Shown here piece by piece: positions 7,464 to 14,721 of a stretch of DNA of 26,960 bases. The notes under the pieces are model-generated. The model was not told the DNA's origin. It worked only from the letters and a program-made list of their open reading frames with translations, and did no database searches. Positions within the stretch are counted from its first letter, which is position 1. Each line of letters opens with the position of its first letter. The translations under genes and the position numbers were made by a program. The stretch comes from CAYUZU01 sp964448675 (GTDB lineage Bacteria > Planctomycetota > Phycisphaerae > UBA1845 > Fen-1342), in the NCBI GenBank assembly GCA_964448675.1, contig CAYUZU010000042.1, positions 1 through 26,960 on the forward strand, written 5' to 3'.

Positions 7464-8411
7464 ATGAGCAAGGTTTCCATCCCGACGCTGGTCGTGGCGC
7501 TGCTGGTTGTCGCGATCTTCATCACGTACATGTGCACGTTTCAGGTCGCCTTCTACGAGAAGGCGGTGAAGGTGCGCCTGGGCAAGCCGCTGGACACGAT
7601 CCCGGATCCCGGCCTGAAGTTCCGCTGGCCGTGGCCGATCGACGTGATCGAGCGATACGACACGCGGCTGCGCACGCTCGACACGCCGGAGATGGAGGTC
7701 AAGACCGCCGACGGCAAGAACGTGATCGTCGGGACGTACGCGCTGTGGCGGATCCAGGATCCGTTGAAGTTCTACAACCGCGTGCGGCTGGTGGGCCGGG
7801 CCGAGGATCACATGCGCTCGCGCATCAGCCACGTGGAAGCGGCGGTCATCGGCCAGAAGACGCTCAACGACTTCGTGAGCCCCGACCCCGAGCTCGTCGA
7901 GCAGAGCTACGAGCAGATGCTGCAGGACATGCTCGAGGAAGAGCAGCAGGTCGAGGGCGAGGAGGGTGACATCGGTCTGCGGGCCGGCTTGGCGCGCGAC
8001 TTCGGCATCGAGCTGGTCGACCTGGGGGTGCGCCGGATCTCGCTGCCCAAGGAAGTATCGCAGGAAGTCTTCAAGAGCATGCGGCAGGAGCGCAAGACGC
8101 TCGCGGCGCGCTATCGCGAGGAAGGCAAGTCCCGGGCCGCCGCGATCAAGGCGCGGGCCGAGGCGGACGCGAACTCGATCCTGTCGTTCGCCGAAACGAA
8201 AGCCGAGGAGATCAAGTCGTTCGGCTACCAGGCCAGCGCGCGGATTCTGGCGAAGATCCAGGAGACCGACCGCGAGCTGTTCGAGTGGCTGCGCTGGCTG
8301 GATGCGCTCGACGTGGCGCTCAAGGAGCGGGCGACGATCTTCCTCGACAACAACTGGCCCTTCTTCGAGCCGTTCGTCAATCCGCCGATTCCGGCCGAGC
8401 CGAGTGAATAG
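7464..8411 (+). CDS. hflC: HflC-like SPFH membrane protein
   Basis: A 315-aa protein with one N-terminal membrane anchor (about 7-27) followed by an SPFH domain exposed outside the cytoplasm. The HflC hallmarks are clear: FYEKAVKVRLGKP (about 30-42), MEVKTADGKNVIV (about 76-88), and the signature RISLPKEVSQEVFKSMRQER (about 190-209), leading into a helical KARAEADANSIL stretch. In proteobacteria HflC and HflK form a large cage around the FtsH protease and modulate its access to membrane proteins. An acidic insertion rich in Glu (about 153-170) is less typical. The ATG at 7464 follows GAGG (7452-7455). The HflK-like partner starts 30 bases after the stop, so the order is HflC-HflK, the reverse of the E. 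coli order. No ftsH is in the window, so an FtsH link is family inference only. Confidence 0.9.
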   Translation: MSKVSIPTLVVALLVVAIFITYMCTFQVAFYEKAVKVRLGKPLDTIPDPGLKFRWPWPIDVIERYDTRLRTLDTPEMEVKTADGKNVIVGTYALWRIQDPLKFYNRVRLVGRAEDHMRSRISHVEAAVIGQKTLNDFVSPDPELVEQSYEQMLQDMLEEEQQVEGEEGDIGLRAGLARDFGIELVDLGVRRISLPKEVSQEVFKSMRQERKTLAARYREEGKSRAAAIKARAEADANSILSFAETKAEEIKSFGYQASARILAKIQETDRELFEWLRWLDALDVALKERATIFLDNNWPFFEPFVNPPIPAEPSE

Positions 8412-8441
8412 GGCCCCGCGGCTTCGCTTTGAGGTTCAATC

Positions 8442-9722
8442 ATGAGCAATCAACCCATACCGCCGAACGAGCAGTCGCCGGACGAGCAGGCGGCCCGGCT
8501 GGGGGCGGATCCGGCACAGCAGTCGCTGGTGCAGGCCCTGCGGGCGAGCTTCAACATCCTGCGCGTGCTGATGATCGTGCTGGTCGTGCTGTACATCTTC
8601 TCCGGCGTGTTCCGGGTCGAGCCGGGCCAGCAGGGCCTGGTCGCACGGCTGGGCAAGCTGCTGGAGAACCCGGCGACGGAGAGTTACGTCTTTCGGCCGG
8701 GGTGGCACTGGCGCATGCTGCCGGACCCGTTCGACCAGAAGTACATCGTGCCGGGACAGGTGCAGACGGTCACGATCACGACGTTCATGTTCCAGCATCC
8801 CGAGGCCGGGACCACCAAGGACCTCGCCGACATCATCCGCGCCTCGGGCGAGCTCGAGCCGGGCCGCGACGGTGCCATGCTGACCGGCGACAAGAACCTG
8901 TCGCACGGCCGCTGGCAGGTGCAGTACCAGATCGACGACGCGGCCGACTTCGTGCAGAACATCGCGGATACGCCGGCGGACTTCGAGCCGCTGCTGCAGC
9001 GCCTGATCGAGACGGCCGTGGTACGCGAGGTCGCGGGCCGCACGGTCGAGGAAGTGACGCGCGAGGCGGTTGATGCGGTGCGGCAGGGGGTGCAGCGTCG
9101 CCTGCAGCGCGAGCTCGACGAGCTGGACACCGGCGTGCGCGTGGTGCAGATCGTGGCAAACACGATCGAGCCCGGGCCGGTGCGCGATGCGTTCGTGGAC
9201 GTCAGCCGCGCGGAGAATGAGCGCCAGCGGCTCATTCGCGAAGCCGAGGAATTGGCCACCGAGATCCTGAGCCGGGCTGCGGGTGACCAGTATACGGAGC
9301 TGCTGCGGCTGATTCGCGCCTACGGCGATGCGCAGCTGCGCGGCGAGGAAGAGACGGTGCTGACGCCGTTGCGGGCCGCGATCGACGCGGCGCTCGAAGA
9401 GGCCGAAGCGCGGGAAGCCGGGCAGGTGGCGGTGCGGATGCGCGAAGCGCGGGCCCGCGCCAACGAGATCAACAAGCGCGTCGAGAGCGAATACCAGGAG
9501 TTCATGAAGCGGCGCCAGGAGATCGCGGCGCAGCCGCGGATCGCGCTGCTGAGCCAGTGGGTGCAGGTGCGCGAGCGGATCCTGACCAGCCTGGCGAACG
9601 AGATCTTCTTCATTCCGGATTCGGATGAGATCGAGATTCTCATTAACCGCGACGTGGTGCGCAAGCGGCAGCTCGAGCAGCAGCGCGTGCTGGAGCAGCA
9701 GTTGCGTGGACAACCGCGGTAG
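8442..9722 (+). CDS. hflK: HflK-like SPFH membrane protein
   Basis: A 426-aa SPFH protein with a polar N-terminal tail (1-35), one anchor (about 38-58), and an SPFH domain starting FRVEPGQQGLVARLGK. It carries the motif MLTGDKNLSHGRWQVQYQI (about 146-164), which matches the HflK pattern MLTGDxN...VQYxI. A long charged helix (about 255-360) follows, and the domain ends IEILINRDVVRKRQLEQQ. It probably assembles with the HflC-like protein just upstream into a membrane cage or microdomain. The Gly-rich N-terminus usual for proteobacterial HflK is absent; the tail here is Pro/Gln/Asp-rich. ATG at 8442 follows GAGG (8431-8434) with 7-base spacing. The ABC ATPase gene begins 35 bases after its stop, which suggests one transcript. 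HflK versus generic SPFH naming is moderately certain. Confidence 0.85.
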   Translation: MSNQPIPPNEQSPDEQAARLGADPAQQSLVQALRASFNILRVLMIVLVVLYIFSGVFRVEPGQQGLVARLGKLLENPATESYVFRPGWHWRMLPDPFDQKYIVPGQVQTVTITTFMFQHPEAGTTKDLADIIRASGELEPGRDGAMLTGDKNLSHGRWQVQYQIDDAADFVQNIADTPADFEPLLQRLIETAVVREVAGRTVEEVTREAVDAVRQGVQRRLQRELDELDTGVRVVQIVANTIEPGPVRDAFVDVSRAENERQRLIREAEELATEILSRAAGDQYTELLRLIRAYGDAQLRGEEETVLTPLRAAIDAALEEAEAREAGQVAVRMREARARANEINKRVESEYQEFMKRRQEIAAQPRIALLSQWVQVRERILTSLANEIFFIPDSDEIEILINRDVVRKRQLEQQRVLEQQLRGQPR

Positions 9723-9757
9723 CGAACCGGGACAGCCGCCGTTCGTAGAGGAACATC

Positions 9758-10981
9758 GTGAGTGCGCAACCGGTCATCAAAGCTGTCGGCCTGACGAAGG
9801 TCTTCCGCGACTTCTGGCGGCGGGCCCGGGTGCGGGCCGTGAACGATCTCGACCTGGAGGTCCAGCCGGGGGAGGTCTTCGGCCTGCTGGGCCCCAACGG
9901 CTCGGGCAAGAGCACGACGATCAAGATGCTGCTGGGGCTGCTGCATCCGACGCGCGGCCGCGTGTCGATCTTCGGGCGGCCGCCGGATGACGTGCGCATC
10001 AAGTCGCGCGTCGGCTACCTGCCTGAAGAGTCCTACCTGTACCGCTTTCTCAACGCGCGCGAGACGCTGGACTATTACGGCACGCTGTTCAAGATCGAGC
10101 GCCCGGCCCGCCGCCGCCGGATCGAGGAACTGCTCGAGATGGTCGGGCTGCGCTCGGCGGCGCGGCGCCCGGTGGGGGAGTATTCGAAGGGCATGGCCCG
10201 GCGGATCGGCCTGGCGCAGGCGCTGATCAACGACCCCGACCTGCTCATCCTGGACGAGCCGACCAGCGGCCTCGACCCGGTCGGCTCCAAGCTCGTCAAG
10301 GACATCATCGTGCGGCTGGGACAGGTCTACAAGAAGACCGTGCTGCTCTCCAGTCACCTGCTGGCCGACGTCGAGGAGGTCTGCGATCGCGTGACGATTC
10401 TCTACGGCGGACTGGTCCAGGAAAGTGGCGACCTGGAGAGCGTGCTGAGCCGCCGCGACCAGGTGCAGCTGACGACCGATCGGCTTTCGCCCGAGACGCT
10501 GGCCGAAATCGAAGCGCTGGTTGCGCAGCGCGAGGGCAAGTCGCTGTCGGTGTCCGTGCCGCGTGATCGGCTGGAATCGCTGTTCCTGCGGATCGTCGAG
10601 CAGGCCCAGAGCCGGCGCGTCGAGACCGCCGGCACGACCGCATCGGGCGACATCGCGGGCTTCCTCGGCGAGCAGGAAGGCGGCGCGGACGTGCTGGAGT
10701 CGCTGGTCAAGACGGAACCGGTCAGCGGCTCCGAAGAAGAGACACCACCAGTCGCCGCGCCCGAGGCACCCGAGACAGCCGCGGCGTCGTCCGAGGTGCT
10801 GGGCGACCTGGTGCGTGGCGCGTCGCCGCCCGCGGCTGCAGACGAGGCCGCGAGCGCGCCCGATGCGGCGACGGAGAAGAAGCCGCCGCCGGCGCCGCGC
10901 CCGCTCGAGAAGCCACGGGATGTGGATCGGAACGTGCTGGACGAGTTGACCGGCGGGCGTGAGGACGAGAAGCAGGAATGA
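9758..10981 (+). CDS. ABC transporter ATP-binding protein with extended C-terminus
   Basis: A 407-aa cytoplasmic ATPase that would power the ABC-2 permease encoded next. Walker A is GPNGSGKST (45-53), the signature is YSKGM (142-146), Walker B is LLILDEP (162-168), and the switch His is in SSHLL (His200). This nucleotide-binding core and a short accessory domain fill residues 1 to about 315. From about 315 to 407 there is a low-complexity Ala/Pro/Glu tail ending DELTGGREDEKQE, absent from the usual 230-310-aa ATPases of this class. The tail is probably disordered and may bind a partner. The GTG start at 9758 is supported by GAGG at 9748-9751. The stop codon overlaps the permease start as ATGA, so the two are translationally coupled. 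The core resembles ATPases of multidrug, lipid or gliding-type exporters; the substrate cannot be told. Confidence 0.92.
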   Translation: MSAQPVIKAVGLTKVFRDFWRRARVRAVNDLDLEVQPGEVFGLLGPNGSGKSTTIKMLLGLLHPTRGRVSIFGRPPDDVRIKSRVGYLPEESYLYRFLNARETLDYYGTLFKIERPARRRRIEELLEMVGLRSAARRPVGEYSKGMARRIGLAQALINDPDLLILDEPTSGLDPVGSKLVKDIIVRLGQVYKKTVLLSSHLLADVEEVCDRVTILYGGLVQESGDLESVLSRRDQVQLTTDRLSPETLAEIEALVAQREGKSLSVSVPRDRLESLFLRIVEQAQSRRVETAGTTASGDIAGFLGEQEGGADVLESLVKTEPVSGSEEETPPVAAPEAPETAAASSEVLGDLVRGASPPAAADEAASAPDAATEKKPPPAPRPLEKPRDVDRNVLDELTGGREDEKQE

Positions 10982-12366
10982 AGCAGGTCTGGTCCATCGC
11001 GCGGCTCACGTTCCGGGAAGGCATCCGCATGCGCGTGGTGCTGGTCTTCCTGATCGTGCTGGTGTTCCTGGTGCTGCGGATGCCGTTTGCGCTGCGCGGG
11101 GACGAGACGCTGGCGGGGCGGCTGCAGAACTTCCTGGCCTATTCGCTGGGCGCGCTGAGTCTGATGCTCAGCGTGGCGACGGTCTTCTTCTCTTGCGCGA
11201 CGCTGTCGAACGAGTTTCGCGATCGCTCGCTGCACATGGTCGTCACCAAGCCGGTCAGCCGCTTCCAGATCCTGCTGGGCAAGTGGCTGGGCGTGAACCT
11301 GCTGAACCTGCTGATCCTGCTGCTGTGCGGCGGTGCCATCTACGGGTTGGCGTATTACGTCCGCACGCGCCCGGCGGAGTTCGTGCGCGACCGCTACGTC
11401 GTGCGCGACGTCGTCTGGACGGCCCGCGCGGTCGCGACGCCCGCGGTGCCGGTGGAGGAAATCACCGAGCGGGCCGAACGGCGCGTACGCGAAATGCGCG
11501 AGACCGGCGAGATCGCCCCCGGCCAGGAGCACCACGCGCTCAACGAGCAGGTCAAGGAAGGTATCCAGCGCTGGCGGCTCGTGCCGGCGGGCTACAGCAC
11601 CCGCTTCCGCTTCGAGAACCTCACGCCGCCCGAGACCGACGACGCCATCTTCCAGATCCGCTACAAGATCATCGGCCAGCCGCTGCCGCCGGACGAGATG
11701 CTCACGGTCGGCTTCCGCTTCATTGATCCCGAGACGAACATGCCGCTGGGGATGGGAGAATTCAAGGAGCAGCGTTCGACGAACGTGCACCAGTTTCTGG
11801 TGCGGGCCCAGCCGGTGATCAAGGACGGCGTGGCGATCCTCGAGGTGACGAACCCGATGGTGGATCGTGGCACGGGGATCCTCTTTGACGGCACGCGCAG
11901 CCTGCTGCTGCTGTATCGCGTGGCAAGCTTCGAGCAGAATTACCTGCACGCGCTGCTGCTGATCATCATGCGGCTGGCACTGCTGAGCGCGCTGGGGGTG
12001 TTCTTCAGTGTGTTCGTGTCGTTCCCGGTGGCGTGCCTGTGCACGGGATCGATCTACGTAATGTGCCTGGGGCTGCCGTTCTGGCTGGACTCCATCGGCG
12101 CCGACATCACGGGCAGCCTGCCGTCGATTGATCCGTTCGGGACGTGGGGACCGGCGATTCGCAGCTTCCTCGTGCCCGCGGTGAAGTTCCTGTTTCCCAA
12201 TTTCGGCCGCTTCGACGGTGCCGAGCCGCTGATCCAGGGCGAGTACATATCGCCTGTCTTGATTGGCCAGTGCTTCATGCATACGGTCCTTTACGGCGGG
12301 CTCATCCTGCTCGGGCTGGGCTGGCTGATCTTCGAGCGGCGCGAGGTCGCCGAGGTCCAGGTATAG
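10978..12366 (+). CDS. ABC-2 type permease with large central extracytoplasmic domain
   Basis: A 462-aa membrane protein whose ATG overlaps the ATPase stop (ATGA). Hydrophobic segments lie at about 18-38, 56-78 and 105-128. A hydrophilic insertion of nearly 190 residues (about 130-318) follows, then spans near 324-345 and 350-370 and a last one near 435-452. Between spans 2 and 3 is the motif EFRDRSLHMVV followed by TKPVSRFQILLGK, shared with the orphan permease at 3719-4696. The insertion starts with a charged helical part (about 158-195) and continues with a beta-rich part (about 200-315). It probably folds outside the cytoplasm and could contact substrate or envelope partners. Standard ABC-2 permeases are 250-380 aa, so the insert explains the extra length. 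Together with the upstream ATPase this forms a complete exporter or membrane-remodelling unit. Confidence 0.9.
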   Translation: MKQVWSIARLTFREGIRMRVVLVFLIVLVFLVLRMPFALRGDETLAGRLQNFLAYSLGALSLMLSVATVFFSCATLSNEFRDRSLHMVVTKPVSRFQILLGKWLGVNLLNLLILLLCGGAIYGLAYYVRTRPAEFVRDRYVVRDVVWTARAVATPAVPVEEITERAERRVREMRETGEIAPGQEHHALNEQVKEGIQRWRLVPAGYSTRFRFENLTPPETDDAIFQIRYKIIGQPLPPDEMLTVGFRFIDPETNMPLGMGEFKEQRSTNVHQFLVRAQPVIKDGVAILEVTNPMVDRGTGILFDGTRSLLLLYRVASFEQNYLHALLLIIMRLALLSALGVFFSVFVSFPVACLCTGSIYVMCLGLPFWLDSIGADITGSLPSIDPFGTWGPAIRSFLVPAVKFLFPNFGRFDGAEPLIQGEYISPVLIGQCFMHTVLYGGLILLGLGWLIFERREVAEVQV

Positions 12367-12410
12367 CGTGATGTTTGCCGCCGCCGGCGGTGGCCGGTGC
12401 GGTGGCTGTG

Positions 12411-12425
12411 GTTCGCCCGGCGAAC
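12411..12425 (+). repeat. 15-bp palindrome upstream of the anchored helical protein gene
   Basis: GTTCGCC-C-GGCGAAC is a perfect inverted repeat with a single central base. It ends 12 bases before the chosen ATG at 12438, so as RNA it would fold next to the ribosome site. It could be a translational control hairpin or an operator. Confidence 0.45.
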
Positions 12426-12437
12426 CCGGATGAGTGC

Positions 12438-14648
12438 ATGCAAAGTGGCAAGTGGATTCAACTCGTCGCCCTGCTCGCCTGTGCGGGGCTGCTCTTCGCG
12501 GCGTCGACGCGGATGGGCGCCATCAACGAGGGCCGCAAGCAGCTCAACATGATGGCGTCGACCTCGCCGATCGAGAACGCGCCGCCGGAGTACGCCTTCG
12601 CGATCCAGGCGCTGGGGGCGTTTCGCGGGCTGATCGTCGACCTGGCGTTCATCCGCGCCGAGAACTACAAGGAGCAGGGGCGTTATTACGACGCGATGCA
12701 GCTGGCCGACTGGATCTGCAAGCTGCAGCCCTACTTTCCGACCGTCTGGGAGTTCCACGCCTGGAACCTGTCGTGGAACATCTCGGTGACGACCTACACG
12801 CCGGAGGAGCGCTGGAAGTGGGTCTACAACGGCGTGCGGCTGCTGCGGGACGAGGGGATCCCGTTCAATCGCCGCGCGATCAACCTGTACAAGCAGCTCG
12901 CCTGGACGTTCAACAACAAGATGGGCGAGGTGACCGACGACTATCACTATACCTACAAGTGCAACTGGGCGTGGCGCATGCACCTGCTGCTCGGCCCGCC
13001 GCCGGATCCGCTCGACCTGGTCGATCCGAAGGAAATCGCCGACCGGATCACCCGGGAAGACGAGGTCAACGAGTTCCTCGAGGCCGCGCGCAGGAATTGG
13101 CTGCGCAACGAGGAGAAGCGGCGGCAGGCGGCGCTGGCGCGGGGCGAGGACTACGAGATGCGTTCGCTCGACGACGTCATCGTCGAGACGGACGACCTGG
13201 CGGGGGTGACGCCGTACATGATCGCCAAGCAGGGCGCTTACGAGCGGCTGCGGCCGATCCTCGACGCGCCGGACACGCTGGCGGCGCTGTACGCGGCGGT
13301 ACCGAGGACGCGGGCGCTGGTCGAGCAACTGCGGCAGATCGGCATCGCGCTGACCGATGACGAGCTGAACGAAGACATCTACTGGCGCGAGGGCGGACTG
13401 GCGTTCACCTTCTTCCAGCCGTATCGCGAGCTCAAGCAGTCGGCGACCGTGCTGCAGCAGGTGCTGCGCGACGACGTGCGGGCCGACGTGATCGACGAGG
13501 ACGTGCTGGCCCTGGCCGAGGAGATCGATCGCGTGCTGAAGGTGCGTGAGGGAGACCCGGCGGGCCAGGCGCTGGTGCACTGGCTGCAGCGGAAGGTGCT
13601 CAGCGAGGTGTACAAGCTGGCGCCCGAGCACATGGCGGCCGTGGTGGAACAGTTCGGGCCGGTCGACTGGCGCTCGGTCGATTCGCAGAGCCTGTACTGG
13701 GTGACCAAGGGGCTGATCGAGTCGGGCGACACGATGCAGGGCTGGCGCAACGACAAGGCCAACACCGCCCGCATCATGTTCTTCAGCCTGCGCAACCTGT
13801 TCCTGCGCAACAAGATCACCTTCGAGCCCTACCCCGAGAAGATCCACCTGTCGTACCTCAACTTCGGCCGCGACCTCAATTTCATCGAGCCGCTGCATCA
13901 GGCCTACATCGATTTCGGCCTGATGTACGACCCGAAGGAGGGCGAGGCCGGCCAGGCGGGCGACACCTTCCGCATTGGCCACCAGAACTTCCTCACCGAG
14001 ATCGTGCGCCTGTTGTACATCTCCGGTCGGAAGACGGAGGCGGCCCACTACTACCGCTACATCCAGGAGCACTATCGGCTGGATGACACGGGGCGCCCGA
14101 ACCCCGCCCTGGCCAAGACGCTGCACAACTACGTGTGGGACGACCTGATGGAGGTGATGGACTATCCGTCGGTGCGCGAGGCCCGCCTCGCCCTGGACGG
14201 GCTGTTCTTCGCCGCGTTCGAGGCGCTGGCCGACGGCGACGCCACGCGCTACGCCAGCCAGCACGAGACGGCGCAGGAACTCTACCGGCGTTACATGGCC
14301 GACAAGCAGGAAAAGCTCATGGCCAGCAAGCGCCTGCCGCCCTTCCTGGATGTCCAGGTCGACGCGTTCGCGCAGTGGTTCGTGCAACGGCCGCCCACGT
14401 CGCCCAACCAGACGCTGCGCAAGATCCGGCTATGGTGGGCGGCGCCGCTGTACCTGCGCCAGGCGGTGTACGACGACCTGCTGCCGCTCTTCAGGAACGA
14501 GTGCAGCCAGTGGCGCTTCGACGTCACGCGCGCGTTCCCCGAGCCGCCCGGCATGGACGTCTACCGCGAGCAGAAGGGCGATCGCTACAAAGACGAAGAG
14601 GACGAAGATCCCAATACGATCACCCTGCCGCAGACTGTAGACACCTAG
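12438..14648 (+). CDS. Membrane-anchored helical (TPR-like) protein, unknown function
   Basis: A 736-aa protein with one N-terminal hydrophobic segment (about 7-24) and no cleavage site, so it is probably anchored with the bulk outside the cytoplasm. Residues 60-200 contain helical segments rich in aromatics, including YYDAMQLADWICKLQPYFP and WEFHAWNLSWNISV. They recall the degenerate TPR-like domains of large exported proteins that accompany ABC-2 transporters. A Glu/Arg-rich helical centre and a charged C-terminus (KDEEDEDPNTITLPQ) follow. I know of no catalytic motif in it. It lies 71 bases after the ABC permease and is likely in the same operon, which suggests an accessory or scaffold subunit. 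The ATG at 12438 gives a sensible signal-anchor start and follows a GGATGA ribosome-site candidate. A TTG at 12375 is possible but adds an Ala/Val/Pro-rich stretch without family support. Confidence 0.85.
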   Translation: MQSGKWIQLVALLACAGLLFAASTRMGAINEGRKQLNMMASTSPIENAPPEYAFAIQALGAFRGLIVDLAFIRAENYKEQGRYYDAMQLADWICKLQPYFPTVWEFHAWNLSWNISVTTYTPEERWKWVYNGVRLLRDEGIPFNRRAINLYKQLAWTFNNKMGEVTDDYHYTYKCNWAWRMHLLLGPPPDPLDLVDPKEIADRITREDEVNEFLEAARRNWLRNEEKRRQAALARGEDYEMRSLDDVIVETDDLAGVTPYMIAKQGAYERLRPILDAPDTLAALYAAVPRTRALVEQLRQIGIALTDDELNEDIYWREGGLAFTFFQPYRELKQSATVLQQVLRDDVRADVIDEDVLALAEEIDRVLKVREGDPAGQALVHWLQRKVLSEVYKLAPEHMAAVVEQFGPVDWRSVDSQSLYWVTKGLIESGDTMQGWRNDKANTARIMFFSLRNLFLRNKITFEPYPEKIHLSYLNFGRDLNFIEPLHQAYIDFGLMYDPKEGEAGQAGDTFRIGHQNFLTEIVRLLYISGRKTEAAHYYRYIQEHYRLDDTGRPNPALAKTLHNYVWDDLMEVMDYPSVREARLALDGLFFAAFEALADGDATRYASQHETAQELYRRYMADKQEKLMASKRLPPFLDVQVDAFAQWFVQRPPTSPNQTLRKIRLWWAAPLYLRQAVYDDLLPLFRNECSQWRFDVTRAFPEPPGMDVYREQKGDRYKDEEDEDPNTITLPQTVDT

Positions 14649-14684
14649 CTCGCGACCACCCGCCGCTTCCCCTCGGCCGCTGCC

Positions 14685-14702
14685 CGGCGCATACTGGCGC
14701 CG
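14685..14702 (+). terminator. Hairpin between the anchored helical protein and xseA
   Basis: Arms CGGCGC (14685-14690) and GCGCCG (14697-14702) pair perfectly around ATACTG. It lies 36 bases after the upstream stop and just before the xseA ribosome site. With no T-tract it may end the SPFH-ABC transcript or only mark a boundary. Confidence 0.35.
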
Positions 14703-14721
14703 CCGTACGAGGAGAAGCGCC

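Noticed and set aside
10402..14387. Two long minus-strand frames (626 and 698 codons) opposite the ABC and helical protein genes
   Set aside because: Same His/Arg/Gln-rich composition and no recognisable family; the plus-strand genes explain the region.
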